From: an uncultured Armatimonadota bacterium
Lineage (GTDB): Bacteria; Armatimonadota; Fimbriimonadia; Fimbriimonadales; Fimbriimonadaceae
Assembly: GCA_903927345.1 (NCBI GenBank)
Contig: CAIYMO010000017.1
Coordinates: forward strand, 150,250 to 214,249
DNA: 64,000 bases
Direction of reading: 5' to 3'
Position 1 is the first letter of the stretch, and the number at the start of each line of letters is the position of its first letter. Shown one piece after another: positions 1 to 7,953 of the stretch. The notes under the pieces were generated by a model. That model was not told the origin of the DNA, did no database searches, and saw only the letters and a list, made by a program, of their open reading frames with translations. The position numbers and the translations under genes are program-made.

Positions 1-421
1 CCCAATCCGAAACCCGATCCGGATCAACAAACGTGACGTCGATGCACAGCTTCTTCAGCGTATGAGCAAACATCGTCATCGTCCCGCCATAAAGCTGGTT
101 CGAAGCAACAATATGATCGCCCGGCGAGCAAAGGGTCATCACCACCCCAAACTCCGCCGCCATCCCGCTCGCAGTGGCAACCGCGCCAGTCGCACCTTCC
201 AGAGAAGCAACCCGCTCCTCAAAAACCGCCGTCGTCGGATTACTAATCCGCGAATAGATATTGCCGTACTGCTTCAGCTCAAACAGGTGAGCCGCTTCGT
301 CAGCATCCTTAAAAACATAACTCGTTGTCTGATGAATCGGCACCGCCCGAGCCCCGACAAACGGATCCGGAACCTGCCCCGCATGGAGCATCTTCGTCTC
401 AAACCCAAACTGACGACTCAT
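1..421 (-). CDS. metY: O-acetylhomoserine sulfhydrylase (partial, N-terminal 140 residues)
   Basis: PLP-dependent Cys/Met-metabolism enzyme that makes homocysteine or methionine precursors from O-acetylhomoserine and sulfide, in the cytoplasm. The visible N-terminus (MSRQFGFETKMLHAGQ, then PIHQTTSYVF, YGNIYSRISNPT and ASLEGATGAVATASG) follows the MetY pattern closely. The C-terminal part, including the PLP-binding lysine, lies before base 1, so activity cannot be judged. The start ATG at 421 overlaps the stop of the upstream cupin gene in an ATGA arrangement, so the two are probably translated from one message. Other members of the family (cystathionine gamma-synthase, methionine gamma-lyase) are possible but fit the FETKMLHAGQ opening less well. 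Confidence 0.88.
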   Translation of the reverse strand, partial: MSRQFGFETKMLHAGQVPDPFVGARAVPIHQTTSYVFKDADEAAHLFELKQYGNIYSRISNPTTAVFEERVASLEGATGAVATASGMAAEFGVVMTLCSPGDHIVASNQLYGGTMTMFAHTLKKLCIDVTFVDPDRVSDW

Positions 422-855
422 ATCTGAATAAACTCCCGCACCACGTCGCTCGACCGAAGATACTCGAGCTCAGCCTCACAAGGCCGCTGAGGACGATCTC
501 GCTCGCAAGCAACAATGCAAAGGAACCCCAGCGGGGAATCCTCATCCGCCCGAAACTGGTGCCAAGTCATCGGCGGAATATGGACAATATCCTGGCAACA
601 GATCGGAGTCACCGAATCCCGAACCAGAACCCGGCCCCGCCCGCGAATCACCATCACCGCATGCTGGTGCTCATGTCGCTCCAACGTCGAGTGCCCACCC
701 GGACCAACCTCGAAATAGCGGAACTCAACCGGCAAGTCACCCGTCCCCTCAAACATCACCTGTCGCGTGACATCCCGGAACATATTCCCGTCCTCTTTAT
801 AAGGAAGAACGTCAACGCCCTCCCACTTAAAATCGCCCGTCGTCTTTACGATCAT
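418..855 (-). CDS. Cupin-domain protein
   Basis: A 145-residue single-domain cupin. The first cupin motif is visible as GPGGHSTLERHEHQHAVMVIRGRG (about residues 52-75), with several histidines and a glutamate suited to binding a metal. A second motif, CQDIVHIPPMTWHQF, follows around residues 86-100. There is no signal peptide, so it is cytoplasmic. It is the first gene of a two-gene unit with the metY-like gene, which it overlaps by four bases. That suggests a link to sulfur amino-acid metabolism, but no substrate can be read from the sequence. No clear Shine-Dalgarno sequence precedes the start. Confidence 0.8.
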   Translation of the reverse strand: MIVKTTGDFKWEGVDVLPYKEDGNMFRDVTRQVMFEGTGDLPVEFRYFEVGPGGHSTLERHEHQHAVMVIRGRGRVLVRDSVTPICCQDIVHIPPMTWHQFRADEDSPLGFLCIVACERDRPQRPCEAELEYLRSSDVVREFIQI

Positions 856-963
856 GCTCTAACTTCTACGTCAGAGTTTACTTCCGAAGCTGAACGCCCT
901 CCCCGAACGTCTTAAGACATGCCCGATCTAACCTTAGATCATTAGCCAAACAGGTCAATTCAA

Positions 964-2838
964 ATGATTCTTCCCGCACTAATCCAGCAAATCCAGCTTC
1001 CATTCATTGCCCCCTGTTTCAGCTCGCACATGGTTCTCCAACGAGACAAGCCCAACGCAATCTGGGGCTGGAGCACCCCCGGCTCCGAAGTTCGTGTCTC
1101 AATCTCCGGCAACTCCGCCACCGCCACCGCCGACGCCACCGGTAAGTGGCTTGCCAAAATCAAACCACCCAAAGCCGGCGGCCCCTACAAGCTCACCGTC
1201 GAAGGCCTCCACCGCGTCGAACTCGACGACATCCTCGTCGGAGACGTCTGGATCTGCTCCGGCCAATCCAACATGGAAATGGGAATCGGCATGGCGAAAG
1301 ACGCCCAAAAAGAGATCGCCGCCGCAACCGACAGCCAAATCCGACTCTTCATGGGCACCAAGGTCACCGCGCTGAAACCAGCGGATATCAACCAAGGCGC
1401 CTGGGCAGTCTGTTCTCCCGAAAACGTCGCCAAAGGAGGCTGGGGTGGCTTCTCCGCAGTCGGCTACTACTTCGGTAAACACCTCCGCGCTAAAGTCGAT
1501 GTCCCGATCGGCCTCATCCAAACTGCCTGGGGTGGCTCCGCCGCCGAAGCCTGGACCAGCGCCAGCGGCATTGCGTCCGTAAAAGACTTTGACAACCAAG
1601 TTGCTCAGGCGCAAAACCAGTCCAGCGGATCGGCGACCTCAACAAACGACCTGATCGAGGAATGGGTTACCAAGAACTCTCCAATGCCCGCCGGAGCTGG
1701 CAACAAGAAAGTCAAACTCCCAGGCAGCACCCGCCAAATGGGCTTCGACGGCAAGCGCCGGGTCTACTGGTTCCACCGAACTCTGAACCTTTCCAAGGAG
1801 CAAACCGGTCAACCCTGGCTCACCGTCGGCTCCATCGAAGGCGCCGATGCTCTCTACATCAATGGCAAGCGAGTGATGGCTGGTAACAGCATCCTTATCT
1901 GGCAAGCCGGCCAAATGCCCGCCGGAGTCCTCAAAGAAGGCGAAAACGATCTCTGGTTCCGACTCGTCGACCTCAACGGAAATGGAGGCGTGACGAACCC
2001 GCAGTTTAACATGGACTTTGGCAACGGAAACCGAGTCGAACTCGGCGGCGAATGGGAGGTCTACCCTGGCACCGAGCTCGACAAGCTCCCCAAGTTTCCG
2101 CCCCTTGTCGAGGGCAATCCAAACTGGCCAACCGTCCTCCACAACGCCATGCTCAAGCCGTTCCAACCCATGGCAATCAAAGGCGCTCTCTGGTACCAAG
2201 GCGAAACCAACGTCGGTCGTGGTGAGCAATACTCGCGCCTCCTTCCAGCCCTGATCACCGACTGGCGTAAAGGCTTCGACCAAGGCGACTTCCCGTTCCT
2301 TGTCGTCCAGCTCGCCAACTACGGACGTAAGCACGCCGAACCCACCGACAACGGCTGGGCAGAACTCCAAGAAGCCCAAGCCATCGCGGTCACCCGAGTC
2401 AAAAACGCCGCCCTCGCAACAACGCTCGACATTGGAATGGGTAACGACATCCACCCAACCAAGAAGCAAGACGTTGGCTACCGTCTCGGGCTCCAAGCCG
2501 AGCGCATCGCCTACGGTCGAAAGCTCGTCTCCAGCGGTCCAACCTACAAAGGACTCGAACTCAAAGGAGATCAGGTCATCGTCAAGTTCGACAACCTCGG
2601 CAGCGGTCTTGTCGCGAAGGGAAGTCTCGACAAAGCATTCGCTATCCTCGGCTCCACCGGAAAGTGGACCTGGGCCGATGCGAAAATCGTCGGCAACACC
2701 ATCGTTCTCAGCGCCAAAGGAGTCGTAGCCCCGATGTACGTCCGCTACGCCTGGGACGAAGATCCAAACGCTCCGCTCTACAACAAAGAAGGTCTCCCCG
2801 CCGTCCCCTTCCGCGTCGAGCCTGTCAAGCAGAGGTGA
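964..2838 (+). CDS. Sialate O-acetylesterase-like SGNH hydrolase
   Basis: A 624-residue esterase of the bacterial sialate 9-O-acetylesterase family, which removes acetyl groups from sialic acids or other acetylated glycans. Near the N-terminus is the family segment SSHMVLQRDKPNAIWGW. The nucleophile-serine block ICSGQSNMEMG lies at about residues 97-107, GALWYQGETNVG at about residue 405, and the catalytic Asp/His region DIHPTKKQDVGYRLG near residue 497. Between about residues 255 and 350 there is a beta-rich insert with WFHRTLNL and DALYINGKRV, typical of the galactose-binding insert in longer family members. The N-terminus lacks a convincing signal peptide, so either the start is misplaced or the protein is cytoplasmic. 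It appears to be a single-gene unit. Confidence 0.85.
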   Translation: MILPALIQQIQLPFIAPCFSSHMVLQRDKPNAIWGWSTPGSEVRVSISGNSATATADATGKWLAKIKPPKAGGPYKLTVEGLHRVELDDILVGDVWICSGQSNMEMGIGMAKDAQKEIAAATDSQIRLFMGTKVTALKPADINQGAWAVCSPENVAKGGWGGFSAVGYYFGKHLRAKVDVPIGLIQTAWGGSAAEAWTSASGIASVKDFDNQVAQAQNQSSGSATSTNDLIEEWVTKNSPMPAGAGNKKVKLPGSTRQMGFDGKRRVYWFHRTLNLSKEQTGQPWLTVGSIEGADALYINGKRVMAGNSILIWQAGQMPAGVLKEGENDLWFRLVDLNGNGGVTNPQFNMDFGNGNRVELGGEWEVYPGTELDKLPKFPPLVEGNPNWPTVLHNAMLKPFQPMAIKGALWYQGETNVGRGEQYSRLLPALITDWRKGFDQGDFPFLVVQLANYGRKHAEPTDNGWAELQEAQAIAVTRVKNAALATTLDIGMGNDIHPTKKQDVGYRLGLQAERIAYGRKLVSSGPTYKGLELKGDQVIVKFDNLGSGLVAKGSLDKAFAILGSTGKWTWADAKIVGNTIVLSAKGVVAPMYVRYAWDEDPNAPLYNKEGLPAVPFRVEPVKQR

Positions 2839-2852
2839 ATCCAAAGAAAAAT

Positions 2853-2885
2853 GGGAGCCAAGACCCCGGGGGTGGGGTGGCTCCC
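2853..2885 (+). terminator. Stem-loop after the esterase gene
   Basis: GGGAGCCA at 2853-2860 pairs with TGGCTCCC at 2878-2885 around a GC-rich loop that can itself fold (CCCC against GGGG). It starts 14 bases after the esterase stop. No T-run follows, so it may be a Rho-type 3' end or only an mRNA-protecting hairpin. Confidence 0.4.
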
Positions 2886-2958
2886 AATGGCATTGCATTA
2901 ATGGATAAGGACCCCTTGCGGATGTCCACAGATTCAGACGCAACCCCCACTTGCATGT

Positions 2959-3016
2959 TCCGCCACGGGGACTTTAGACCCGTCCCCGAAGCGGAGAGGA
3001 TCAACCTCGTAAGGTT
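2959..3016 (+). promoter_or_regulatory. Compact structured region upstream of the PEP-CTERM gene
   Basis: The 290-base gap between the esterase and the first PEP-CTERM gene holds a nested fold. TCCGC (2959-2963) pairs with GCGGA (2991-2995), enclosing GGGGAC (2967-2972) paired with GTCCCC (2982-2987). A second hairpin follows: AACCT (3003-3007), loop CGTA, AGGTT (3012-3016). It does not match a riboswitch consensus I recognise. A possible -10 (TTAATAT near 3090) lies downstream of it. The fold could therefore be a 5' leader element only if transcription starts further upstream. Confidence 0.35.
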
Positions 3017-3131
3017 GCCAGATGTTTAGATCTCGGGGAAAATTGTCGACGAACGCCGATCCTAAAGAAGTTTGTGAGGTTTAATATTGGAAGTCGTAGG
3101 GCAAGGTGGCTCTGCGTTTGGTTGAAATTCA

Positions 3132-4205
3132 ATGAAAAAGCTTCTTTTCCTCTCTGCTTTGGCAACTGTCGCAGGTGCTTCCTACGGGCAATTCGCCCTA
3201 GACAATCTCGTCGTATTGAGAGCCGGCGATGGTGCAGCTGCTCTCACAAGCGGTTCCACTGCGGTTACCCTTGAGCAGTTCACTCAAGCTGGATCCTTCG
3301 TGAACACGACCAGCTTCACTAACCTCACTCTTTCTGGCACTGCCGCTTCCGAAGGTGCTCTTTACAACTACGGAGCAGGTATTTCCTTCGGCGCTTACGG
3401 TGTTGCACCGGGAACAGCTTCCTTGCCAGCTACGACTTCTGCGGCGGTTGTACGAAACGCAGTTGTCGTTGACTTTGCAACGGCCAGCACTTCTTCATTC
3501 GGCCTTACCGCTGCGCCTAATCCGTTCAACAGCGGAAACATTCGAAGCGTCGCCCTCAACGGAATTCCAGGCCCATCAAACGTCCCAACGAGAGCTGTTG
3601 CAATCGGTTCAAACACCGGTGTAGTCAACTCCTCGCTTTCGGGTGTTAGCCAAGTGGCATCGACCACCACGGCAAACATTCGATCACTCCAAGTCTCGGG
3701 TGATGATGTGTTCTACTCCACGGGCTCAGGCACGCAGGGTGTTTACCGCGTTGCAGGCGGAGCGACCGGCAATGGCTTGACTGCCTCGCTTGTTTTCGCA
3801 ACTGGCGGCGGATCGATCTACGATTTCCAAAAGCTTGAGAACGGTGATTACATCTACGCTGACGATGGATCGGGAGCAACTGGCGGTCTGCGCCGATGGA
3901 GTGCTGCTACGAACACCGTAAGCACGATTGCTGCTCCAAGCATCTTCGGTACCTCAGTGTCGGTTCGACAGTTCGTAACTCGCGGTAATTCCGTTTTCGC
4001 TACGACTACCGAAACCAACAACAACAGAATTGTCCGAATCGACTTCAGTGGAGCAGACTTCACAGGTACAGCTTCGGTCAGCGACCTTGCCTTTGCTGGT
4101 ACAAACCGTGCATTCCGCGGAATTGAAGCCGTTCCAGAGCCAGCTACGATGGCTGCTCTCGGTCTCGGAATCCTCGGCCTCGCTCGACGACGACGAAACA
4201 AGTAA
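3132..4205 (+). CDS. PEP-CTERM sorting domain protein (first of a tandem pair)
   Basis: A 357-residue exported protein. It opens with a signal peptide (MKKLLFLSALATVAGASYGQ) and ends with the PEP-CTERM sorting signal: AVPEPATMAALGLGILGLA followed by RRRRNK, that is a VPEP motif, one hydrophobic helix and a basic tail. Such tails are recognised by an exosortase, which cuts or anchors the protein at the cell surface. The body is rich in Ser, Thr, Gly and Ala with repeated short strands such as DVFYSTGSGTQGVYRVAGG, suggesting an all-beta, propeller-like fold. No exosortase gene lies in this window. The next gene is a paralogue with the same layout. Function beyond surface display is unknown. Confidence 0.85.
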   Translation: MKKLLFLSALATVAGASYGQFALDNLVVLRAGDGAAALTSGSTAVTLEQFTQAGSFVNTTSFTNLTLSGTAASEGALYNYGAGISFGAYGVAPGTASLPATTSAAVVRNAVVVDFATASTSSFGLTAAPNPFNSGNIRSVALNGIPGPSNVPTRAVAIGSNTGVVNSSLSGVSQVASTTTANIRSLQVSGDDVFYSTGSGTQGVYRVAGGATGNGLTASLVFATGGGSIYDFQKLENGDYIYADDGSGATGGLRRWSAATNTVSTIAAPSIFGTSVSVRQFVTRGNSVFATTTETNNNRIVRIDFSGADFTGTASVSDLAFAGTNRAFRGIEAVPEPATMAALGLGILGLARRRRNK

Positions 4206-4231
4206 GACAACAGGTAATTTCAACCCAACTA

Positions 4232-4262
4232 AATCCCCGAGCGAGTCTCGGGGATTTTTTTA
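4232..4262 (+). terminator. Intrinsic terminator of the first PEP-CTERM gene
   Basis: AATCCCCGAG (4232-4241) pairs with CTCGGGGATT (4247-4256) around a five-base loop, followed by a run of seven T. It begins 27 bases after the stop codon at 4205. This is a classic Rho-independent terminator, so the next PEP-CTERM gene is probably transcribed separately. Confidence 0.9.
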
Positions 4263-4355
4263 TTCTTAACAATGTTGTAACCGGCACTTAACAAACCTCA
4301 AGTTAACTATCAGGGTTCGTGGAGCGTCGTTGCTTCGCGCTTGGTTAGGAATCTT

Positions 4356-5459
4356 ATGAAAAAACTATCCTTAATGTGTTTGATGGGGCTTGCTTCAGCA
4401 GGTGCGTTTGCACAGTACTTCCCAACGGACTCACTGATCGTTGCTTCCACTGCAGTCAACGGAACCGGGACCGGACTCTTTGCCGGATCTAGCGGCGTCA
4501 GCGCAAACCTTCTTGGCTTCAACTACTCGGGTGGCATTGTCGAAACTTCAGCTGGCTCCGGCGTTCAGAAGTCGTTCTCGCTCGGTACCAACTTTGTCGT
4601 GTCCAACTCGGCAACTTCGGAAGCTGGAATCAATAGTTCGACTCGCTTCCTGAGCATTGCTGGCTATCGCGCGGCCAACGGAACGGCAAGTGTTAACTCA
4701 ACGGGGACCGGTGCCACTCGCGGAGTTGCCATCTTTGACAATATGGGCAACAGCGGTGCTGGCTCCGTATCCTATGTGGACATGCCAACGGGTAGCTACG
4801 GCGGAAACAACTTCCGCAGCGGTTTCACCGAAGATGGAACCACCGTTTACACCGCCGGCACGGGAACAACTGCAGGTTGGCGAACATTCACTAACGGCGA
4901 TGCGACATCAACTCAGTACGGGACTACAACCAACGTCCGGGTAATCCGAACGATCAACGGAGACGTGTACGGATCAACTGGATCTGCAACTGGAAACGGC
5001 GGCACTGGCGTTTACAAGCTGACGGGAGCGGGTGCAAGCACCTCAACTGCAGTTGCACTCAGCGCAAGCCCATACGATTTCGACATCGTCTCAGACAACG
5101 GAAATACCTATGCACTCGTCGCTGACGATGCTGCAGGACTCAAGGTCTATCTCAATGGGAACCTCGCAAAGACTTACGCTGCAACCGGTCTCCGAAACTT
5201 TGCAATCCGAAAGGCTGATGCTGGTTTCGAAATCTTCGGAATCACTGGTTCATCAACAGGCGCCATCACAAACGATCTTTCCAAACTCGTGATCAACTAC
5301 GGCACCCTGGCTACTTCGACCAACACCTTCTCGGTGATCGCAACCTCGGCAACCAACACTTGGTTCCGCGGCGTCGAAGTTGTCCCTGAGCCAGCTTCCA
5401 TGGCTGTCCTTGGGATTGGTCTCGCCGGACTCGCTGCTCGACGACGACGTAACAAGTAA
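4356..5459 (+). CDS. PEP-CTERM sorting domain protein (second of a tandem pair)
   Basis: A 367-residue exported protein with signal peptide MKKLSLMCLMGLASAGAFAQ and C-terminal PEP-CTERM signal VVPEPASMAVLGIGLAGLA followed by RRRRNK. I chose the ATG at 4356 over an upstream TTG at 4341 because the signal peptide starts there and AGGA lies just upstream. Its plan matches the preceding gene: a similar first 100 residues, then short beta-strand repeats such as VYGSTGSATGNGGTGVYKLTG and SPYDFDIVSDNGNTYALVADD, so the two are paralogues. Probably surface anchored through an exosortase encoded elsewhere. Specific role unknown. Confidence 0.85.
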   Translation: MKKLSLMCLMGLASAGAFAQYFPTDSLIVASTAVNGTGTGLFAGSSGVSANLLGFNYSGGIVETSAGSGVQKSFSLGTNFVVSNSATSEAGINSSTRFLSIAGYRAANGTASVNSTGTGATRGVAIFDNMGNSGAGSVSYVDMPTGSYGGNNFRSGFTEDGTTVYTAGTGTTAGWRTFTNGDATSTQYGTTTNVRVIRTINGDVYGSTGSATGNGGTGVYKLTGAGASTSTAVALSASPYDFDIVSDNGNTYALVADDAAGLKVYLNGNLAKTYAATGLRNFAIRKADAGFEIFGITGSSTGAITNDLSKLVINYGTLATSTNTFSVIATSATNTWFRGVEVVPEPASMAVLGIGLAGLAARRRRNK

Positions 5460-5483
5460 GCGTCACCGCGTACGCAAACAAAT

Positions 5484-5514
5484 ACACCCCGAGCAATGCT
5501 CGGGGTGTTTTGTT
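5484..5514 (+). terminator. Intrinsic terminator of the second PEP-CTERM gene
   Basis: ACACCCCGAGC (5484-5494) pairs with GCTCGGGGTGT (5498-5508) and is followed by TTTTGTTTG. It lies 25 bases after the stop at 5459 and ends 41 bases before the 3' end of the convergent purA gene. Confidence 0.9.
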
Positions 5515-5555
5515 TGTCTAGCGACTCGGGACTCGCGTCTCGAGCCTAACTAAGC

Positions 5556-6845
5556 TCAGCCCCAGATGAGGTCTTCACGAACGATGATCGTCTCTGCTCG
5601 GTCTGGGCCAATCGAAACGATGGCGACCGGGGTCTTGGTGTACTCGGCCATGAAGTCCAAGTAAGCCCGAGCGTTTTCCGGAAGGTCCGACATTGATCGG
5701 CAAGGGCGAAGGTCGCCCGTCCAGCCTGGAAGCTCGTGGTAGATCGGCTTCACGCGAGCAAGCACGTCAACGTCACCTGGCAGGTAGTCGATGCGCTCGC
5801 CGTCCAGCTCATAGCCCACTGCAACCTGGATTGTCTCAAAGTTGGAAAGGATGTCCAACCGAGTGACAACCAGACCCGAAAGCGAATTCAAGCGGCAAGC
5901 GTGTCGAAGAGCCACCAAGTCGAGCCAGCCAATTCGGCGTCCGCGTCCCGTCGTGGTTCCAAACTCCTTTCCGATGGTGCGAATATGGTCGCCCAGCTCG
6001 TTGTCAAGCTCAGTAGGGAAGGGTCCGCTACCAACGCGGGTCGTGTACGTCTTGCAGACACCCAATACTGAGTCGATGTGCCGAGGTCCAATTCCGGTTC
6101 CCAAGCAAGCTCCGCCCGCAACTGGGTGCGAAGAGGTTACGTAAGGATAGGTGCCCGAATCAAGGTCAAGGAACGTGCCCTGAGCGCCTTCCAACAGGAC
6201 CCGCTCACCGGCTTCTACCGCCTCTGCAACCATCGGTTCGATATCGCGCACGAACGGCCGAAGGCGATCTGCATATGCCGAGTACTCCGCGTAAAGCTCA
6301 TCAAACGAAAGCGCTGGCTGACCGAACCGCTGGAGCATCTCGTTCTTGGCGGTGAGAACATCTTTAAGTCGCGCCGCAAATCGGGTCGGATCGACAAACT
6401 CGCCCATTCGGATACCAATTCGAGCAACCTTGTCTTGGTAAGCCGGACCAATGCCTCGCGAGGTCGTGCCGATTTTGTTCGATCCTCGAGCAGTCTCCTC
6501 AAGCGAGTCGAGCATTCGGTGATAAGGGAAGACAACGTGGGCGGCAGACGAGATAATCAGTTCGCCAAGGTCCTTTTTCTGAAGAATGGTTCTGTCCCAC
6601 TCTTCAAGCAAACCCTTGGGACAGACCACCATGCCCGATCCAACGATCGCACGGGTGCCCGGGTGAAGAATTCCCGCGGGAATCAGGTGGAACTTATACT
6701 CCTGTCCGTCGGCGATCACCGTGTGTCCGGCGTTGTTGCCACCGGCGTATCGAACAACGAGGGAAGCCTGGCTTCCAAGTACGTCAACGAGCTTTCCTTT
6801 AGCTTCGTCGCCCCATTGGGCACCGACAATAACAAGTGTTGGCAT
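5556..6845 (-). CDS. purA: Adenylosuccinate synthetase
   Basis: A 429-residue cytoplasmic enzyme that joins IMP and aspartate with GTP to form adenylosuccinate, the first committed step to AMP. The N-terminus holds the diagnostic GAQWGDEAKGKLVDVLG with catalytic Asp13, and GGNNAGHTV with His41. Other family blocks include GTTSRGIGPAYQDK, LLEGAQGTFLDLDSGTYPYVTSS and TTTGRGRRIGWLD. Length is normal for the family. The start at 6845 is supported by AAGGAG about ten bases upstream on the minus strand. It stands alone, convergent with the PEP-CTERM pair and divergent from a lipoprotein gene. Confidence 0.97.
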   Translation of the reverse strand: MPTLVIVGAQWGDEAKGKLVDVLGSQASLVVRYAGGNNAGHTVIADGQEYKFHLIPAGILHPGTRAIVGSGMVVCPKGLLEEWDRTILQKKDLGELIISSAAHVVFPYHRMLDSLEETARGSNKIGTTSRGIGPAYQDKVARIGIRMGEFVDPTRFAARLKDVLTAKNEMLQRFGQPALSFDELYAEYSAYADRLRPFVRDIEPMVAEAVEAGERVLLEGAQGTFLDLDSGTYPYVTSSHPVAGGACLGTGIGPRHIDSVLGVCKTYTTRVGSGPFPTELDNELGDHIRTIGKEFGTTTGRGRRIGWLDLVALRHACRLNSLSGLVVTRLDILSNFETIQVAVGYELDGERIDYLPGDVDVLARVKPIYHELPGWTGDLRPCRSMSDLPENARAYLDFMAEYTKTPVAIVSIGPDRAETIIVREDLIWG

Positions 6846-6882
6846 GGTTCACAAACTCCTTTGTGCGTGACCTAAACAGAAG

Positions 6883-6948
6883 AAGGCCAGCGCACCCTGC
6901 TGAGGATCCGCCGGCCTTTTTGAGAACCGTTGAGCCTTCTCCCAACGG
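6883..6948 (-). promoter_or_regulatory. Two stem-loops in the purA leader
   Basis: Read on the minus strand, CCGTTG/CAACGG (6943-6948 with 6927-6932) forms a six-pair hairpin. An AAGGCC/GGCCTT stem (6883-6888 with 6913-6918), extended by two pairs past a mismatch, forms a second one just before the purA start. A minus-strand TATACT-like box near 6950-6955 could be the -10. The second stem has a T-run on the plus-strand side (TTTTT from 6917), so it could also stop plus-strand transcripts. The arrangement resembles an attenuated leader, but no purine-riboswitch consensus is visible. Confidence 0.35.
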
Positions 6949-6963
6949 TATAGAAGTATAGCT

Positions 6964-6969
6964 TATACT
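6964..6969 (+). promoter_or_regulatory. -10 box giving a predicted leaderless start
   Basis: TATACT ends eight bases before the ATG at 6978 and no Shine-Dalgarno sequence intervenes. Transcription would begin at or next to the start codon. Confidence 0.5.
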
Positions 6970-6977
6970 CCAGCAGT

Positions 6978-7913
6978 ATGCGTTTCCTTGTCGCAATTCT
7001 CGCTCTCGCCGCCCTCGTCGGGTGCGCGCGGACATCCTCCACCACGGTCGTTGAGGCCAATGGTGATTGGCACCGAACCGTCAAACTCACGATCTCCAAG
7101 GGAATGGGTCTGGGCGATCCTTCCGCCGGAGCCGAGGAGTGGCCAACCCCGTTCAAGTTCCCTGTTGGGGCAGAGTGGAAGCGCAACGAGACGATCACTA
7201 CCGACGAAAAGACGATCACCCTCTCCCGAGACTGTCAAGCCGGCGAAACGCAGCTCACCGACATCATCGGGCAAGACGAGAAAACCAAGAAGACGAATCT
7301 CAAGAACTATGTCCGAGTCCGCGAGATCGAACCCGGCGTCTACGAGTACTACGAAAAGATTGTGAATCCGAACCCCGAAGGCATGTCGGTCAAAGGCGAT
7401 CTCGTCAAGTTCAAGGACAGCCTAAGAGCCGCACTTCCTGCCGGAGTCACCCTCGAGGAAGCTGAAATGGACGCAGTCTCGAAGCAGATCGTGATAGGAA
7501 TCTCACGAATGATGTTTGGTCCCGACGACCACCTCTTTGGGTCGATCATGACAAACCCCGAGGGCGCAGCTCGGCGCATGAAGGCAAAACTCGGAAAGAT
7601 GCTTGACGCCTCGTTCAAAGCAAACCTCTCCGCCAAGCTCAACGACGACCAGCGCAAAACCGTCATCTCCAAGCTCATGGCGGAAGTTGACGGCGAGTCT
7701 ATCAAGAGCTCCAAGAAGGCCGACGCCTCTCCAGACAAAGCTGGTCAAGGCTCATTCGTCGGAATGTCCGTCAGCGTCAAACTCCCCGGAGAGATCATTT
7801 CCACTAACGGCGAAGTCGATGTTTATACCGGCGAAGTCTTCTGGGACTTCCTCTCGGCTAGCGCCGAACTCGAGCCTCTCGAACTCCGAGCAGTGTGTCG
7901 CGTCAAGAAATAA
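6978..7913 (+). CDS. Predicted lipoprotein of unknown function
   Basis: A 311-residue protein with a lipoprotein signal: MRFLVAILALAALVGC, where LVGC is the lipobox and Cys16 the lipidated residue. It is then tethered to a membrane on the exported side. The mature part is hydrophilic and rich in Lys and Glu, with segments such as EPGVYEYYEKIVNPNPEG and a helical stretch around residues 155-245. I recognise no domain. It lies 40 bases ahead of a secreted nuclease gene, but that gene appears to have its own promoter. The start is set by the signal peptide. Confidence 0.75.
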   Translation: MRFLVAILALAALVGCARTSSTTVVEANGDWHRTVKLTISKGMGLGDPSAGAEEWPTPFKFPVGAEWKRNETITTDEKTITLSRDCQAGETQLTDIIGQDEKTKKTNLKNYVRVREIEPGVYEYYEKIVNPNPEGMSVKGDLVKFKDSLRAALPAGVTLEEAEMDAVSKQIVIGISRMMFGPDDHLFGSIMTNPEGAARRMKAKLGKMLDASFKANLSAKLNDDQRKTVISKLMAEVDGESIKSSKKADASPDKAGQGSFVGMSVSVKLPGEIISTNGEVDVYTGEVFWDFLSASAELEPLELRAVCRVKK

Positions 7914-7940
7914 AGGGAACCTCACCCAGCGTGAGGCGTC

Positions 7941-7946
7941 CATAAT
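7941..7946 (+). promoter_or_regulatory. -10 box giving a predicted leaderless start
   Basis: CATAAT ends seven bases before the ATG at 7954 and there is no Shine-Dalgarno sequence. A small hairpin (CCTCAC 7920-7925 with GTGAGG 7931-7936) sits where a -35 box would be expected. Confidence 0.45.
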
Positions 7947-7953
7947 TACGATT

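Noticed and set aside
1639..2943. A 434-residue open frame on the minus strand opposite the esterase gene
   Set aside because: It is the shadow of the esterase frame; its composition (many Val, Asp, Gly with no motifs) follows from the complementary codons, and the plus strand has clear family motifs.
2941..3020. A cyclic-di-GMP riboswitch before the PEP-CTERM gene
   Set aside because: The nested stems exist but the conserved GEMM internal bases and tetraloop receptor are missing.
6078..6875. A 265-residue plus-strand frame inside purA
   Set aside because: purA on the minus strand is unmistakable over the same bases; the plus-strand product shows no motif.
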